NCBI GenBank assembly: GCA_950295325.1
Contig: OX485804.1
Coordinates: 494,001 to 558,000 of the forward strand
DNA: 64,000 nt
Direction of reading: 5' to 3'
From: Polytrichum commune
Lineage: Eukaryota > Streptophyta > Polytrichopsida > Polytrichales > Polytrichaceae
Shown here piece by piece: positions 1 through 11,412 of this stretch; position 1 is the first letter of the stretch, and each line of letters starts with the position of its first letter. Below the pieces are notes generated by a model. It ran no database searches, was not told where the DNA came from, and saw nothing but the letters and a program-made list of their open reading frames with translations. The position numbers and the translations under genes are program-made.

Positions 1-660
1 TGGGGGTCCGCCCATACAATTCAATTATGAATCAACCAAACAGTTCAAATCTTGGAACTATGTCCAAATTTAATCCAAAAACCGTTCATTGTCCCCAATC
101 AATATATGCATGGCTATAACCCAATGAAAATGAAGGTGTATGTGTCCAACCATGAGGCCCAATTGCTTGCCTCTCATTTGAGAGTTCTAATGATAAAATG
201 AGGTAGTGGGGGATGTCAATCCAACTACACTCTTTGGACTCCTCTATCAAGAGTTTTTGAAAATATTTGTATTTGTTTGGAGTTACAAGCTCTTATTTCA
301 TACCATCTATATTGCCTAAATTTGTTGTATATATATGTTTAAGCTCATATTTATTATGATGATTTCGTATTCCCTTAGTAATATGACAACTTTACGCCAC
401 TTGTCATATGAATGAGAAGACGACACCTAGATAACATGACCTTTTTGTGTTTCTTAGACGTGTCATACTGAAGAGGGTGAACAATAATGACATTCATGTT
501 CTGTTTGGATGAATTTGCATGTTAATCTCTTTAATTCTTGGAGGACATAACTCTCGTCCATCACTTAAGGTCATCCTAAGTCGGTATCAATAAGATAACC
601 TCGAAGTGCAAGGCTTGGAAGAAATTTCACCAGATTTTAAGAAGAACGACATAATACTAT
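1..660. other. Intergenic, nothing recognised
   Basis: AT-rich DNA with no open frame resembling a known protein on either strand and no clear repeat. Only short chance frames are present. Confidence 0.6.
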
Positions 661-706
661 GGGTTAAGGGTTTAGGGTTTAGGGTTTAAGGTTTAAGGGG
701 TTTAGC
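661..706 (+). repeat. Short telomere-like tract (TTTAGGG variants)
   Basis: Several consecutive gggttta/gggtttaag units match or nearly match the plant telomere repeat TTTAGGG. The tract is short and degenerate, so it is an interstitial telomere-like sequence (or promoter-type telo-box cluster), not a chromosome end. It lies about 100 bp left of the large hairpin at 803-1138. Confidence 0.6.
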
Positions 707-802
707 ATGAATGCAAGAACATTGAGTGAGCATTCTTACTTGGTTCAAGGACAATGTAATTGGCATATTGTAGTTTGCGCTTGGGTCAAGATAGTGGTAT
801 TT

Positions 803-1138
803 GAGTTATCCTTTAATTCAACATGACTTTTGGTAGGGAGTTGGTTGTTTTGCTTACAAACCCTTCCATGTTTGGTAAGTTTTTGGTGCATGCGTGGAGG
901 TAGTGTGGAGGTTTGAACAAAGAACATTCTATATCGGTTCATGGAGGGCCAAACTCATTTTAGCACCTCATGGCGTGCCAAAATGAGTTTGACCCTCCAT
1001 GAACCAATATATAATGTTCTTTGTTCAAACCTCCACACTACCTCCACGCATGCACCAAAAACTTACCAAACATGGAAGGGTTTGTAAGCAAAACAACCAA
1101 CTCCCTACCAAAAGTCATGATGAATTAAAGGATAACTC
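803..1138. repeat. Near-perfect long inverted repeat (foldback hairpin)
   Basis: The left arm (803-961) and right arm (980-1138) are both 159 nt and align as reverse complements without indels. I count about four mismatches, located near the loop and near the outer end. The loop is 18 nt (962-979). A transcript from either strand would fold into an almost fully paired stem. The arms contain no recognisable coding sequence. It could be a young MIR or siRNA-producing inverted duplication, or a foldback transposable element; no flanking target duplication is evident. No second copy was seen in the window. Confidence 0.85.
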
Positions 1139-2231
1139 TATTATTTGATGTAAAGTGTAGACAACCAATCTCTGGTTATATTTGGTTATTAGATGCCTAT
1201 ATTTGAGTAGCACGTGGTTTGGTGTGGTGTCTACAAAGTAAGAATCAGTATTGTCGGCCCCATGCAATGGCTAAAATTATATGTGGATTTGGAAGTGCAT
1301 GCAATAGGCCCACATACTTCTACTCCAATCCATGAAAACAATGGTCTTCGCAATGGTGATTGTGATGTGGTCCTAGTCTCACTGCACATTTGAGGGGCCA
1401 TGGAACCTGCTCCATCATTCTCATGTGATGAAAGATAGTGGGTGTGATTAAGATATGTGTTTACAATATATTGGACTCGTGTTCAAATCACTTAATTATT
1501 CTAGATTTAATAGTCAACACGGTCGGAGATTCTATATGATCCTTTAATGAGCACAAGAATCTTTGCTTTGACATTGCATGAAGATATTCATACGAGCTCC
1601 ACAAATCATAAGGAGAGTTGCTAAAACCTCAATTTAGGGTCTAACCATCTTGAGCTCAAGTCTCATAGTGTGTTTCATATCTTACAAGAAGTAGGGTAGT
1701 TGGAAAAAATAACAATTTAAAGACTCATCTACCTAACATTACAATGGGTCATTCAACAATTGGTTACGCAACCGCAATAGTGAAATGCTTGCATAAAGTG
1801 CGAAGTGGCCATTTTAAGAACGCCTCACGGTAACACATCAAATAGCAATCTTGAGCCATATTGTTAAATTGGGAATACCAATCACCAAGAGAGTAGACCC
1901 TATACATATTCTACATGCTCGCTATACACAAAGCACTTCAAGGTGTGGGACCATTAAGCTTATGGTGAGTTTCCATGTAGGCTGCTCATCCATTGGATTT
2001 TAGAAAATATTGGGTTGGAGGGGTTTCTATGTAGTTAAGCACAAGCCGTCATCCAAACACATTATGACAGTCCGCTAGAATGTGGGGGTTCATGGACACA
2101 TGCCGCTAAATTTCCATGCATCCACTCAAAAATCTTTAACTTACACGTTTCGGACACCAAAGGATTGAAGACCAAATTTTAGCATGGAGGAGGAGGTTAC
2201 TAATGGGCCTAAATTCATAAGTTGGGAGTAG
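1139..2231. other. Intergenic, nothing recognised
   Basis: AT-rich sequence without a recognisable gene, RNA or repeat. It is not part of the tandem unit, since no copy appears at the other unit boundaries. Confidence 0.5.
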
Positions 2232-2607
2232 CTACACTAAATATGATATTTAGTGCCACCAATGTTAATTGTCTTGCTCAATACCAATTGTAAACTATGG
2301 TAGTGTCACCAACACTAGATGTTAAGTTAACATTATTTGTCATTCCTTGTAATATTTTTGGGAGATTAAAGATTTACAGTGTTGTAATTACCGTCACTAA
2401 CCAAGTGGATTTTCATCCAAATTTGAGTCATCCATGACAATATTTCATCACAAATGACTAACAAGAGAAGGCAGGGCTTTGAACAATGGATGAACTCATC
2501 CATCATCAATGACAATATTTGTTGACTTATTCACAAGAAGTGCCATCCAAAAAGTTACCATAGTGACATTAAGTACCATATGACACTGAATATCATGTTT
2601 AGTGTAG
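2232..2607 (-). mobile_element. MITE, family A (complete copy, about 376 bp)
   Basis: The ends are inverted repeats: left begins ctacactaaatatgatattt, and the right end read on the other strand begins ctacactaaacatgatattc. Each end is itself palindromic. The interior is non-coding and aligns in inverted orientation with the elements at 47609-47976 and 8703-9072; shared blocks include ggtagtgtcaccaacac and gacaatattt. A clear target-site duplication was not identified. It is a non-autonomous DNA element with no transposase. Confidence 0.75.
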
Positions 2608-3598
2608 TTGGCACATGCGAACCCTACCCACTAGATTCCCTCTACATTTGGGCGGGTTTGTCCTTATTAATACTAGAATATGACAGGCAAGGGGCCTACA
2701 TGAAAACTCATCCTTTTATGAACTTGCAAAACACGAGCTTTTGCATAGAAAAATGGAGCTAAATTTCTATTTGGTCAAAGATTACAAATTATTGATGGTT
2801 GATTCCTTTATGTAGGGGTGAAGATCTCATACACTCCATATGTTGCATATTTGAAGGGGAGAAGACAACTTCTATTTTGCGAGGATGGATCATGGGAACA
2901 TGTGAATGACTGCTCTTTGGTTCAAATTCAACCTTCAACATACAATTGGAGATGTTGGTATTGACAACATGTCCCAACATTGTCTAGTGCTCTAACCATG
3001 TTTTAGGATTGCCAAGGTGAGATTTTACAAAGTAGGTATGCACACATTATCGTTATTTGCAAATGAGAGATGTTATTTCCATTTTAAACTCTCCCAACCC
3101 CTTCAAAATGCAACATAGAGGGGGGACAATATCAACTCTTATATAATAAGAGAATCATTCCCCACTTATGTCATGATTTTGATTAATATGAAGTCATGAT
3201 TTCCAAAAAAAAATTTGGAACTCTTATGTATTGCAAGAAACTAGTTGTAACTCATGCCATCCCAACATGTTGCACCCTTGCATATGAAATATGAAAACAT
3301 TAAATGAAGTCCGCTTGTGATCTAAGGTGACCCCTTTGCTCATGTTCTTAGAATGATGGGACAAGGCCCTCACACCCACCAACTACAACTATGTTGTATA
3401 TATAATTTACTTTAACATATTTTAGAATAGATCATAAGACCCAAAGCTTGAAGTGCTCATATAGAGTGAATGTGTGGAACACATAGATGTAAACTGACAC
3501 TCACATCATGAATTATCACATAATTGGTGTGTGGGTTTAGATTTCAGTACAACTACTGAGTTTAAAACGTTTTTGGCCCTTGAGTTTGATTAGGTCAA
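2608..3598. other. Intergenic, nothing recognised
   Basis: No gene is supported. Short frames exist on both strands but lack family resemblance, codon bias or conservation elsewhere in the window. Confidence 0.5.
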
Positions 3599-3684
3599 TG
3601 AGTTTTTGTGTGTCATGAGATGTAAAATGGAACTCACATCATGAGTTTTTGTGTGTGATGCGATTTAAAATGGCACTCACATCA
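3599..3684. repeat. Tandem repeat, 43 nt x 2
   Basis: Two adjacent copies of a unit starting gagtttttgtgtgt and ending ctcacatcat, differing at a few positions. A further partial ctcacatcatga occurs about 100 bp upstream. Local duplication in non-coding DNA. Confidence 0.65.
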
Positions 3685-3709
3685 TGAGCATGAGTTCCTC
3701 CATGTCTCT

Positions 3710-3951
3710 TTGGGGAGGGGACGTCATTACCCTTGCATTTTCCTCGGGCAGGCTTGGTTGCCCGGGCGATGTCAATGACGCCAAAGTACAACCGGTTGCT
3801 CCGGTAGCCACCCGTCAACGATGACGGGCGTACTCACCAACCGCGGGTGCAAGGGTACAGCAGCGAGAGCGAGGCTAAGACGGCAAGAGCGAGGCTGCGA
3901 CCGCGAGCACCAAGCTGTGAAAGCCAAGCAACCGTGCATATTGTATTCCAT
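3710..3951. other. GC-rich block at the left edge of the tandem array
   Basis: Base composition rises sharply here relative to the AT-rich flank, and there is an internal duplication of agagcgaggct. Homology with units 2 and 3 starts immediately after it, at the agcctccgcctgg sequence (3952). Short frames here (for example 3821-4021) have no family resemblance and run into the array, so they are not called as genes. Confidence 0.5.
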
Positions 3952-4094
3952 AGCCTCCGCCTGGACGCGACACAGTGCCGACGCGGGCCGGACGACTTCC
4001 TACACTCCCTTCAGAACATGATTTTGATGCAATGGCTTCTTGCTTGCGGTGGTAGCGTCATCCTCTCACTGTTTTCTCTCTTGCTGCCACTTAG

Positions 4095-4196
4095 GTGAAA
4101 TGTCGGCAAAGTGACCACGTAATCGATGCAGTTTGCAACTCACAAGGGTTTGGAATTCTAGTCAGCTTCGCTCTACGGCCTCCTGGGAAAGACCGG
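4095..4196 (+). promoter_or_regulatory. Putative non-coding 5' exon of single kinase, unit 1 (donor lost)
   Basis: A pyrimidine-rich run ending in cacttag (AG at 4093-4094) precedes 102 nt that are strongly conserved in units 2 and 3 and, less closely, upstream of the double kinase (13552-13657). In units 2 and 3 the block ends in a canonical donor, gg|gtatgt; here the donor reads gg|gaatgt, so GT has become GA. Inferred to be a 5' UTR exon that may not be spliced normally in this copy. No transcript evidence. Confidence 0.45.
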
Positions 4197-4774
4197 GAAT
4201 GTACTCTTCCTTCTGCACAATAGTTCCGATCTAATTTAAGTTGACCACCAGAGCGTCATAGCAGATTATTGGTTTGATGAGGTTACGTTATTGATATGGT
4301 GCTCCAGTTGTTTCTGGAAGGTGGTCCCATAGGATTTAAGAAGACAAGAGGTGGACCCAATCAATGTGCACATTCAACTCCTTATGGTGGTTATGGTATA
4401 ATTGGATTCGATATCAAAATTTGACAATGTGTAAGTGGACCATGTAAAGAATCCTCACTATGTTCAAATTGTAGACATGGTTACAGCTTATAGCCACAAT
4501 TTTCTTCTTGCAAAGATTGCAGTTTGGTGTTGAATGACGCTCATAGGTGGAGTGAGCTGTAGCCCCAAGTTGAAGTGCATACAAGTCTACATTCTGAGAG
4601 TTTCAACGTGATAGTGCTGTAGAGGGGACCCCATCTCTCTCTCCCTCCCCTTAAGTTTTCTGGAAAAATAGGTTGTTTGTGAACTACTATGGAAAACCCT
4701 ACGGATCGGAGCAAGAAGTGTTTGCCGAGGTTGAATGTCCGTGCAGGCCGACTTATTTTAAGGTTTTTGGGGGA

Positions 4775-4780
4775 TATAAA
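4775..4780 (+). promoter_or_regulatory. TATA-like box of single kinase, unit 1
   Basis: The sequence ggatataaagttgtg is conserved at the same distance (about 285 nt) before the ATG in all three single-kinase copies (29068, 54678). A start about 30 nt downstream would give a 5' leader of about 250 nt. It competes with the alternative that the true promoter lies upstream of the putative 5' exon. Confidence 0.35.
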
Positions 4781-5059
4781 GTTGTGACCCCACTTGTTAC
4801 GGATTCTTGTAGGGAATAGTGAGCAGGTAGAAAGGGACGAGCACGCGTATCGCGAAAATTAGACGCTTGCCGGATGGAAAGGCAACCCAAGGAATCGGCG
4901 GGCAGAGAGGGAAGGGGTGCCCTTTGGAGCGCTTCTCTTGTCGACAAGATATCTTCAAAATTGCGGTGTTTATGGAATAGTGGAACTGAAGGCTGGAGTT
5001 TCATCGCTGTCATTGCCTCTACTTTTTATTCAACGAGCAGGTCTCCATTGGGCCCAAAA

Positions 5060-6697
5060 ATGTCAACCTGGGTGAGGTGGTTGTTTCATGCCATTGGACT
5101 TTGTTCCAGTTCTTCTCTTGAACCAGATTACTTGAAACTCTCTGTTGACTGTGTGCAAGATATCAAGAATGTCTTACGTGCTGGTCATGAATTGCAATTA
5201 AACGGGAGGCAGTGTCAGGATCTTGCTTCGAAGCTTGAAGTTTTCGTGGAGAAGATGCAAAACCTAGTCTTAAATGTTGAAGCATCAGGTTTGAGATCCT
5301 TTTATCCAGCTTTGAGGAACATGTACAGAGTCTCGGAGAAAGCGAAGTTGCTTGTCAATGACTGCTCCAAAGAAGATTGGTGTAGAGAATCCATGTTTCA
5401 GATCCATAATGAAGAAGCATTTGGAGAGATTTTGCGGGAGATAGGGTTATGCGACGAGCAAGCTAAAGCTATAATAATGCTTGGCCAATTGAAAGAGCAT
5501 AATCGAGTCAAAGATCTCTGTCCGTCTTCAACAATTTCACCCGCATCGGAGACAAATGACCTGGTTCTAGAAGATCGACATACATTGAAGGAGAGACTTC
5601 AAGACATGGCCAAAAGCAGTACCTCATCAGATAAGCATACAGAGTACCTTGTGAGATTCATGTTCAGAAAAATTGAAGTTTGGTCTGCAGAGCAAAGGAT
5701 TGAGAATTTGGACCCATATGATCCAATAAGTTTGGGTACCATTTCAGAAGTGCAAGATACAGAGGACAATGCATTGTCGGGCGAACAGGAACTGGCGTCT
5801 AAAGTGCAAAGAATTGAGAATGTGGGCATGTCTGATGCAATAGATTTGGGTTCAGATTCAGAATTGCAACATGGATGGAAGAATGCCAATTTAAAAATCA
5901 TTGGAAGCGGAGCACATGGAGCTGTTTTGTCCACCAAATGGCATGGCATCCCCTGCGCCAAGAAGGTATTTGATGTGAAGACCAGTCACATTTATCAAAG
6001 GGAAGCAGCTGTGCTTAGATGCCTCAACCACCCAAACATTGCCAAGTTCTTCTTTTGTGGCACTGAAAACCAGCAATGTTTCATTGCGATGGAGCTAATG
6101 CATATGAGTCTGCATGAATTGATCAAGGAACGTAAAGGAAGGCCATTTTCGACTGATGTAGCAATAAACATCATTTTGCAAATCGCGAATGCAATGTACT
6201 ATCTACATAAACAGGGGATTGCACATCGTGACCTCAAATCACTTAACGTGGTGATCAACAAAGTGTCAACCACTCCACACCCTGGTGACAAATTTCAGGT
6301 GAAGTTGGTTGATTTTGGGTTGTCAAAGACAAAGGTGGAAGCTTCCAAGGCCAACCCAGTGTCTATAAGAAATTGTGGCACCACAACATATAGAGCACCA
6401 GAGGTGTTTCCCAAGGGAGATGATCCTGAAATGGTGGTTTGGTTCAAGGCGGATGTATATAGTTTTGCTTTGATCTGCTCAGCAATTTTGTCCTTGAAGG
6501 AGCCCTTTGAAGGTGTATACGCCAAGACCTTGATCTGCCAGCTGCGCAACGGTGTGAGGCCACGTCTCCCACAAGATTGCCCCAAAGAGTTGGCTGCACT
6601 CGTGGAAGAATGTTGGAATGCAGAACCTAAGTCACGACCTACTTTTCTAGCCATTCGCACAAGGTTGGAGAAACTTGTTTTCTCAAGTGAGAATTGA
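5060..6697 (+). CDS. Helical-domain TKL-type protein kinase, unit 1
   Basis: Predicted active Ser/Thr kinase of 545 residues, single exon. Residues about 22-145 form a helical region with the N-G-R-Q-C-x-x-L pattern seen in MLKL/HeLo-like four-helix N-terminal domains of plant kinases (a family-level inference). The kinase domain is about 277-540: glycine loop GSGAHG (282-287), beta-3 Lys301, alpha-C Glu315, HRDLKSLN (389-396), DFG (418-420), APE (446-448), Asp465 and Arg526 are all present. The linker contains an imperfect 38-residue direct repeat (QRIEN at 212 and 250). I chose the ATG at 5060 because it is the first in-frame ATG in the other two copies. Here a one-base deletion near 4962 also opens the frame back to an ATG at 4874 (62 extra residues, probably untranslated). 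Probable role: signalling or cell-death/defence; not demonstrable from sequence. Confidence 0.9.
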   Translation: MSTWVRWLFHAIGLCSSSSLEPDYLKLSVDCVQDIKNVLRAGHELQLNGRQCQDLASKLEVFVEKMQNLVLNVEASGLRSFYPALRNMYRVSEKAKLLVNDCSKEDWCRESMFQIHNEEAFGEILREIGLCDEQAKAIIMLGQLKEHNRVKDLCPSSTISPASETNDLVLEDRHTLKERLQDMAKSSTSSDKHTEYLVRFMFRKIEVWSAEQRIENLDPYDPISLGTISEVQDTEDNALSGEQELASKVQRIENVGMSDAIDLGSDSELQHGWKNANLKIIGSGAHGAVLSTKWHGIPCAKKVFDVKTSHIYQREAAVLRCLNHPNIAKFFFCGTENQQCFIAMELMHMSLHELIKERKGRPFSTDVAINIILQIANAMYYLHKQGIAHRDLKSLNVVINKVSTTPHPGDKFQVKLVDFGLSKTKVEASKANPVSIRNCGTTTYRAPEVFPKGDDPEMVVWFKADVYSFALICSAILSLKEPFEGVYAKTLICQLRNGVRPRLPQDCPKELAALVEECWNAEPKSRPTFLAIRTRLEKLVFSSEN

Positions 6698-8702
6698 TCC
6701 TATGTGCAACCAGACTAATTACTCCTAACTGCAAATGCTCCAGAGAAGATAACAGTAGTCGAGGTAACCATCATTGATTAATTTCCTTATTATGATTGTT
6801 TTCCCACTAGGTCAATTCCATGTAAAATTGGTTGGATTGGTTCAAAGTTAGATATTTATTATCAGTGATACGTTGTGGTCTGCCAAAACTTCTGCTGGTT
6901 ATTGTTAACTCAGTGATTGCTACCTTAATGTTTGTTGATTAATACAATATTTACATTTCACAATCGTCCAATGTAATGAGATTAAATCATACCTTGATTA
7001 TTTACACCTAGTACTTAGGGCCACTTTACACTATGGCCAAGTGTCATGACCATGAAATTGTGAGGGACCAGGGTCCATGAAACTCATTTGAAGGCCGTAC
7101 CATGGAAACTAAAACTGGATTTGGTGTGGTCACGGGCCTTCGAGTGTAATGTAAAGACATAGTATGCGACCGGGCTCTCCACCGAACGTCATTCCATTAC
7201 CATCTTTTTCATGTAGGCCCTTCTACACAATGAGGTTTAATAGATCAAGAGTTGCAAGATCTTGAATAGTCATGGTCTTCCGGTTCTGTGGTTTGAGGTA
7301 GGCTTCACACAAAAGTCGATAGATCATGTAAAATTATCCCGTTAATGTCATGTAGGCTTCCAATGTAGGTTCAATCATTCAAACTCCCTTGGCCCCTTAG
7401 GCCCTCGAGCTCTAGTAGTAATGTGCGCAGGCTCATACTAACAGTAAAGAACTACAGAAAATAATCTAGACTTGGATATGAGTGGGCGGCCTTCCTAAAT
7501 ATAAATTGCTCATACAAGGAGATGTTCACCTCTACTTGTTTGGCTCATACTTTCCCCACTATTTGTTTTAGCTTACAAAGCTTATGAGGGATATGGAGGA
7601 GATGTTTCGATGGAATTAGAATTTGGATCAAATTCTCCACTTGTAATTATGGTCTGAAGAATTTATACTGAAACAAAACCTCCAGCCCTTGAGACAAGAA
7701 AACTTTATGAAGACTTCTCACCTGCACATTCAAAAAACATAGATGTATTAGGCCCGGCAGGTTTTTCACAATTCCGCATGTGCAACAATTTCCGAGCATC
7801 AAGGCAATCTACTGTGGAACGGTTCCCAAAGATTATCCCACAATCAGTTCAACCTGCGTTGGTGATATATCCTTGATGATATATTCTTGCAAACCAATTG
7901 AGCACCTTGCAGTCTTACCTGCTTATTTGTAAGAAGCTTGAAAAGAATGCAAGTTTGCCCAAAGTATGGCAAACTAAGCTCTAGAGAACATGAAATTGCT
8001 TATATGTGGAAGGGTTGTGATACACATCTTGCAAGTTTGATGGCCCAAGGTAAATGAATTTGGACCCTTACATGCGTATAAAATGGTGGAGCACAGGTTC
8101 CTCCTTTTTTGGAGTGATTTGAGACCATTAAACATGAAAACTCTACAAGTTCAAATTGTAGTAGCATGTATACTTTGGTTTTATGATTGCAAGATGTCAA
8201 TGTTGCAAGGTAGTATGGGATGTGTAGATGGTAAGGTGCGAGTAAAGGTAAAGCGAGTTGTGTATCCTTATGTTGGTCTTTTGTATGGTGAAGTTTCTAA
8301 GATTACATTCGATAGAAAATATTTTGTTTCTAGAAAAACAGTTGCATAGACGTATGGACTCTGCAACACTGGTCTTCACAACACCCAAAAGGCTATTCAT
8401 AGAGGTCTTCATTGCACCAAAAAAGAGGTCACAACTTTGTTTGGCCCTCTTATAAACAAACATGGCTATAGGTATACTCACTCAAAGGACGAGGAGCTCA
8501 TTGCTAGAGTGGAAAGAAATAAATGATTACACACCAAAAGTCAGGTGGAAAAGGCTGGGATGGCACAACCCCATACTACTTGCCATACATGTGATGGCCA
8601 AGCATTTTGCCTAGGTCAATGTTTTGTGACATGGCATGCAAAATAGGTATAAGATATATATACATGTTTACTAACTCGAAAGGGGGGGGGTTAAGGTGGG
8701 AA
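6698..8702. other. Intergenic 3' region of single kinase, unit 1
   Basis: Non-coding DNA conserved in all three units, with no RNA gene or protein family recognised. At about 8155 this copy lacks about 0.9 kb that units 2 (about 32465-33362) and 3 (about 58043-58930) retain. The join falls between gttcaaa and ttgtagtagcatg. Small frames around 8083-8481 span this deletion and are not considered genes. Confidence 0.6.
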
Positions 8703-9072
8703 CTACACTATTTAATATCATATGGTATGTTAGGTCATTGTGAAAACTTTTCTAGTGACACATTTTATGTATAAGTTTACAAGTATTGTCATCCCAACTT
8801 ACTCTTTGTTCATTCAAATGCCAATCATTCATAATTTTTTCTAAATTTTGTATATTAACATTTATGTGATGAGATATTGTCATGTATGATTGAATTTTGG
8901 ATGAAAAATCATTTTGTGAGTGACAATTTTTACAAATACTGTAAATATGTAATGCCCAATTTATTTTCACAAGGAATGACAAATGATGTTAGGTTTACAA
9001 TTAGTGTTGGTGACACTACATGGGCAGCAAGACAATAGAATTGGTGACTCTAAAATTAATACTTAAGTGTAC
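8703..9072 (+). mobile_element. MITE, family A copy, unit 1
   Basis: A diverged relative of the element at 47609-47976. It begins ctacactatttaat, shares the internal blocks gacattttatg..aagtttacaagtattgtcat and tgacaaat..gttggtgacacta, and ends near acttaagtgtac. It is orthologous in position to 33900-34292 and 59475-59842, so insertion predates the unit duplications. Confidence 0.6.
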
Positions 9073-11412
9073 AGAGGTTGAAAAGTTTCAATTCCTCTCA
9101 CTAGTCGTTTTTAATGTATTCATTTTACATGAAATAAAAGTGATTATCCGTAATACCTTATATCCGATGTAATATGTAAAAGCAATGATATGACATGTCC
9201 AGTTGAAACATTATTCATCAGGAATTGTAGGTAGAAATAAGTTTTTGGGTGAGGAGGATTATTTAATAATAATAAAAGGACAGTAAACCATGACATGGAG
9301 CGGGTAACAAGGAAGAGACCTGGAGGGATTTCTTTAGGAGCCGCCCAAAGTTCAATCTCAAAAATTAGTTTCACAACTCCCAACAGTAGGGGACATGTCC
9401 TGCATGAGGTCCAACTAGCCAATGGACTTTGACCGAGCATAACTTCATAAGATTATTAAGCAGTGTGCTTCATTCATCTGGACACCGAGAATATAACCAT
9501 GGAGACATAATTTGAATTTGCACTAGTTGCGGCATCCATAGTTATATTTTAAGGATCCGCATGAATGAACCCACACTACATAATAATTTTTTGTTGATCA
9601 CAAAGAGTCCAAACCAATATTTCAAAGATGGAGTAGGAATTTATATGTGATGGAGCAAATGAACATCAACATTTTTTGAGGGTCCAATGTCAACTTGCCA
9701 TCGATATATAGAAAACACGACTATTTTTTTGGTTGCCCCTACTTAATTGACATTTGGATATATTTGGACAACCCACTTGTCCAAAAAAAACAAGGGATGT
9801 GCACATGTGGGGGACAAAAACATCATATGACAACTACAAAAATAACAACACAATAGTCACAACTTTGAATGTTTGTATTTCATTTTTGCCAACCACCATA
9901 TTTGCATAGTGTTGCGATTTAGTGTACGTCATGTTGATGGTTGAAATTGTCCAAAATTCATGCAAAAATCCAAGTAAACTTAAATCCTAGCTTTGGATAA
10001 TTGAACTTTGACACCATTGGTTTTTGTGAGATTTCTATGGATTTTAGATTTTCTTGAAACAAAAGATGTGTGTTAATTCTAGGTAACACAAACAAAGGCC
10101 CAATCATTAACAATGTGTTTGGTATGAAATACAAGTAACCTAAGTAACATTGGACCGTGGGGCAAGAAAGGATTAAGCCTTGATAATTGTCAACATCACC
10201 ATCTGATTATGAGATAGTTCCTCTAACCCATGTAGCACTCTAAAGTTGGAGGTCCTTTTTTTATTAGGGATTAAAAATTGGGGGAGTGTTCAAGGTTTAC
10301 TTCATATTAACATTTTGAAAAGTGGACTTGGGTTTATCATAGTATTCAATGGTTCTATATTCAACACATAGCCAATCTCCCAACCGGTGAATAATTTTCA
10401 CAACATAGTTGTTGTATTCATGACAACTACCAATTGACTTTCAATCCTTTAATGATTTTCCTCTCAAAAGAATAATTTTTGGTAATAAATTTCTCTAATC
10501 ATGGAGTGAACAAAATGTAGTAGAAAGTTGAAACTATCTAGATTTTGATTTTAGAAAGCATTAACTCAACATTAAACTTAAATAATTTGTAGGAGATGCT
10601 AATTGTATGAGTTTTGTTTCAAATTTTGTATGCGTATAACAAAGATGATTACGTATGTTGGGTAAAAAGTTAGAAAAAAACATCATCTTGATGAACTCGA
10701 TAACAAGTATTCAATTTCATTAACAAGAGTTGTTCACATTCTCTACAAATAAATGATAATTTCTTTACACATGTTGCAAAATGTGACTAGTTTTTAGAAA
10801 GTGAACTTAAACATCAAATATCCAAACAAACTAATGCCATCTCCAATTTTATAATATTTTCTTTAATTTTTGCTTTGAAAATGGTTGCCATACTCGAAGC
10901 TAATGACATTTTAGAAAAGGTTCGATCGTACAAATGTGTTCTCCAACAATTTTTCTTCATGAATGTTTCCTAAAGCAAGCTTGCAAATCTCATTTTATAA
11001 TTGACCTTGAAAATACATAAAGTTTTAAAAGATAATGTGGGTTGAACCTATCATAGGATTACTAAGCGGCTAGATGATGGTCTCTTTTTAAAGAAAGAGG
11101 CCGCATTTTAAAAACTATGATTAATCTTAGCTACTAATTGTTGATACATAACTTTGTAATACACAACATGAGTGCTCCCCATAAATGGGTGAATTCCGAA
11201 ATTAAAGGAGAGTTATGCTCGCCCGATACCTGGTCCCACGGAATGCACCCAAGGAGTTGAACTTAATAAATGGCAAAATACTACTCAATATGTTTTGGTA
11301 GAACTTCCCTTGACTATGGTAAATTCAGTCAACTTTGGGGAAAGAATGAAATTGCAATTTTTAGATATATAAGGGCCTGGGCCCGGGTGAGGGGGAGGAT
11401 GGGCCCACAAGG

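Noticed and set aside
661-706. Chromosome end
   Set aside because: The tract is under 50 bp, degenerate, and has ordinary sequence on both sides.
5599-6660. Long minus-strand frames opposite the kinase genes
   Set aside because: They mirror the coding strand of highly conserved kinase sequence and recur in every copy only for that reason.
9144-9440. Minus-strand frame open in all three units (also 34364-34636 and 59914-60210), hydrophobic LLLLLN stretch
   Set aside because: The N-terminal parts differ by indels between units, no family is recognisable, and near-identical DNA alone would keep a short frame open.
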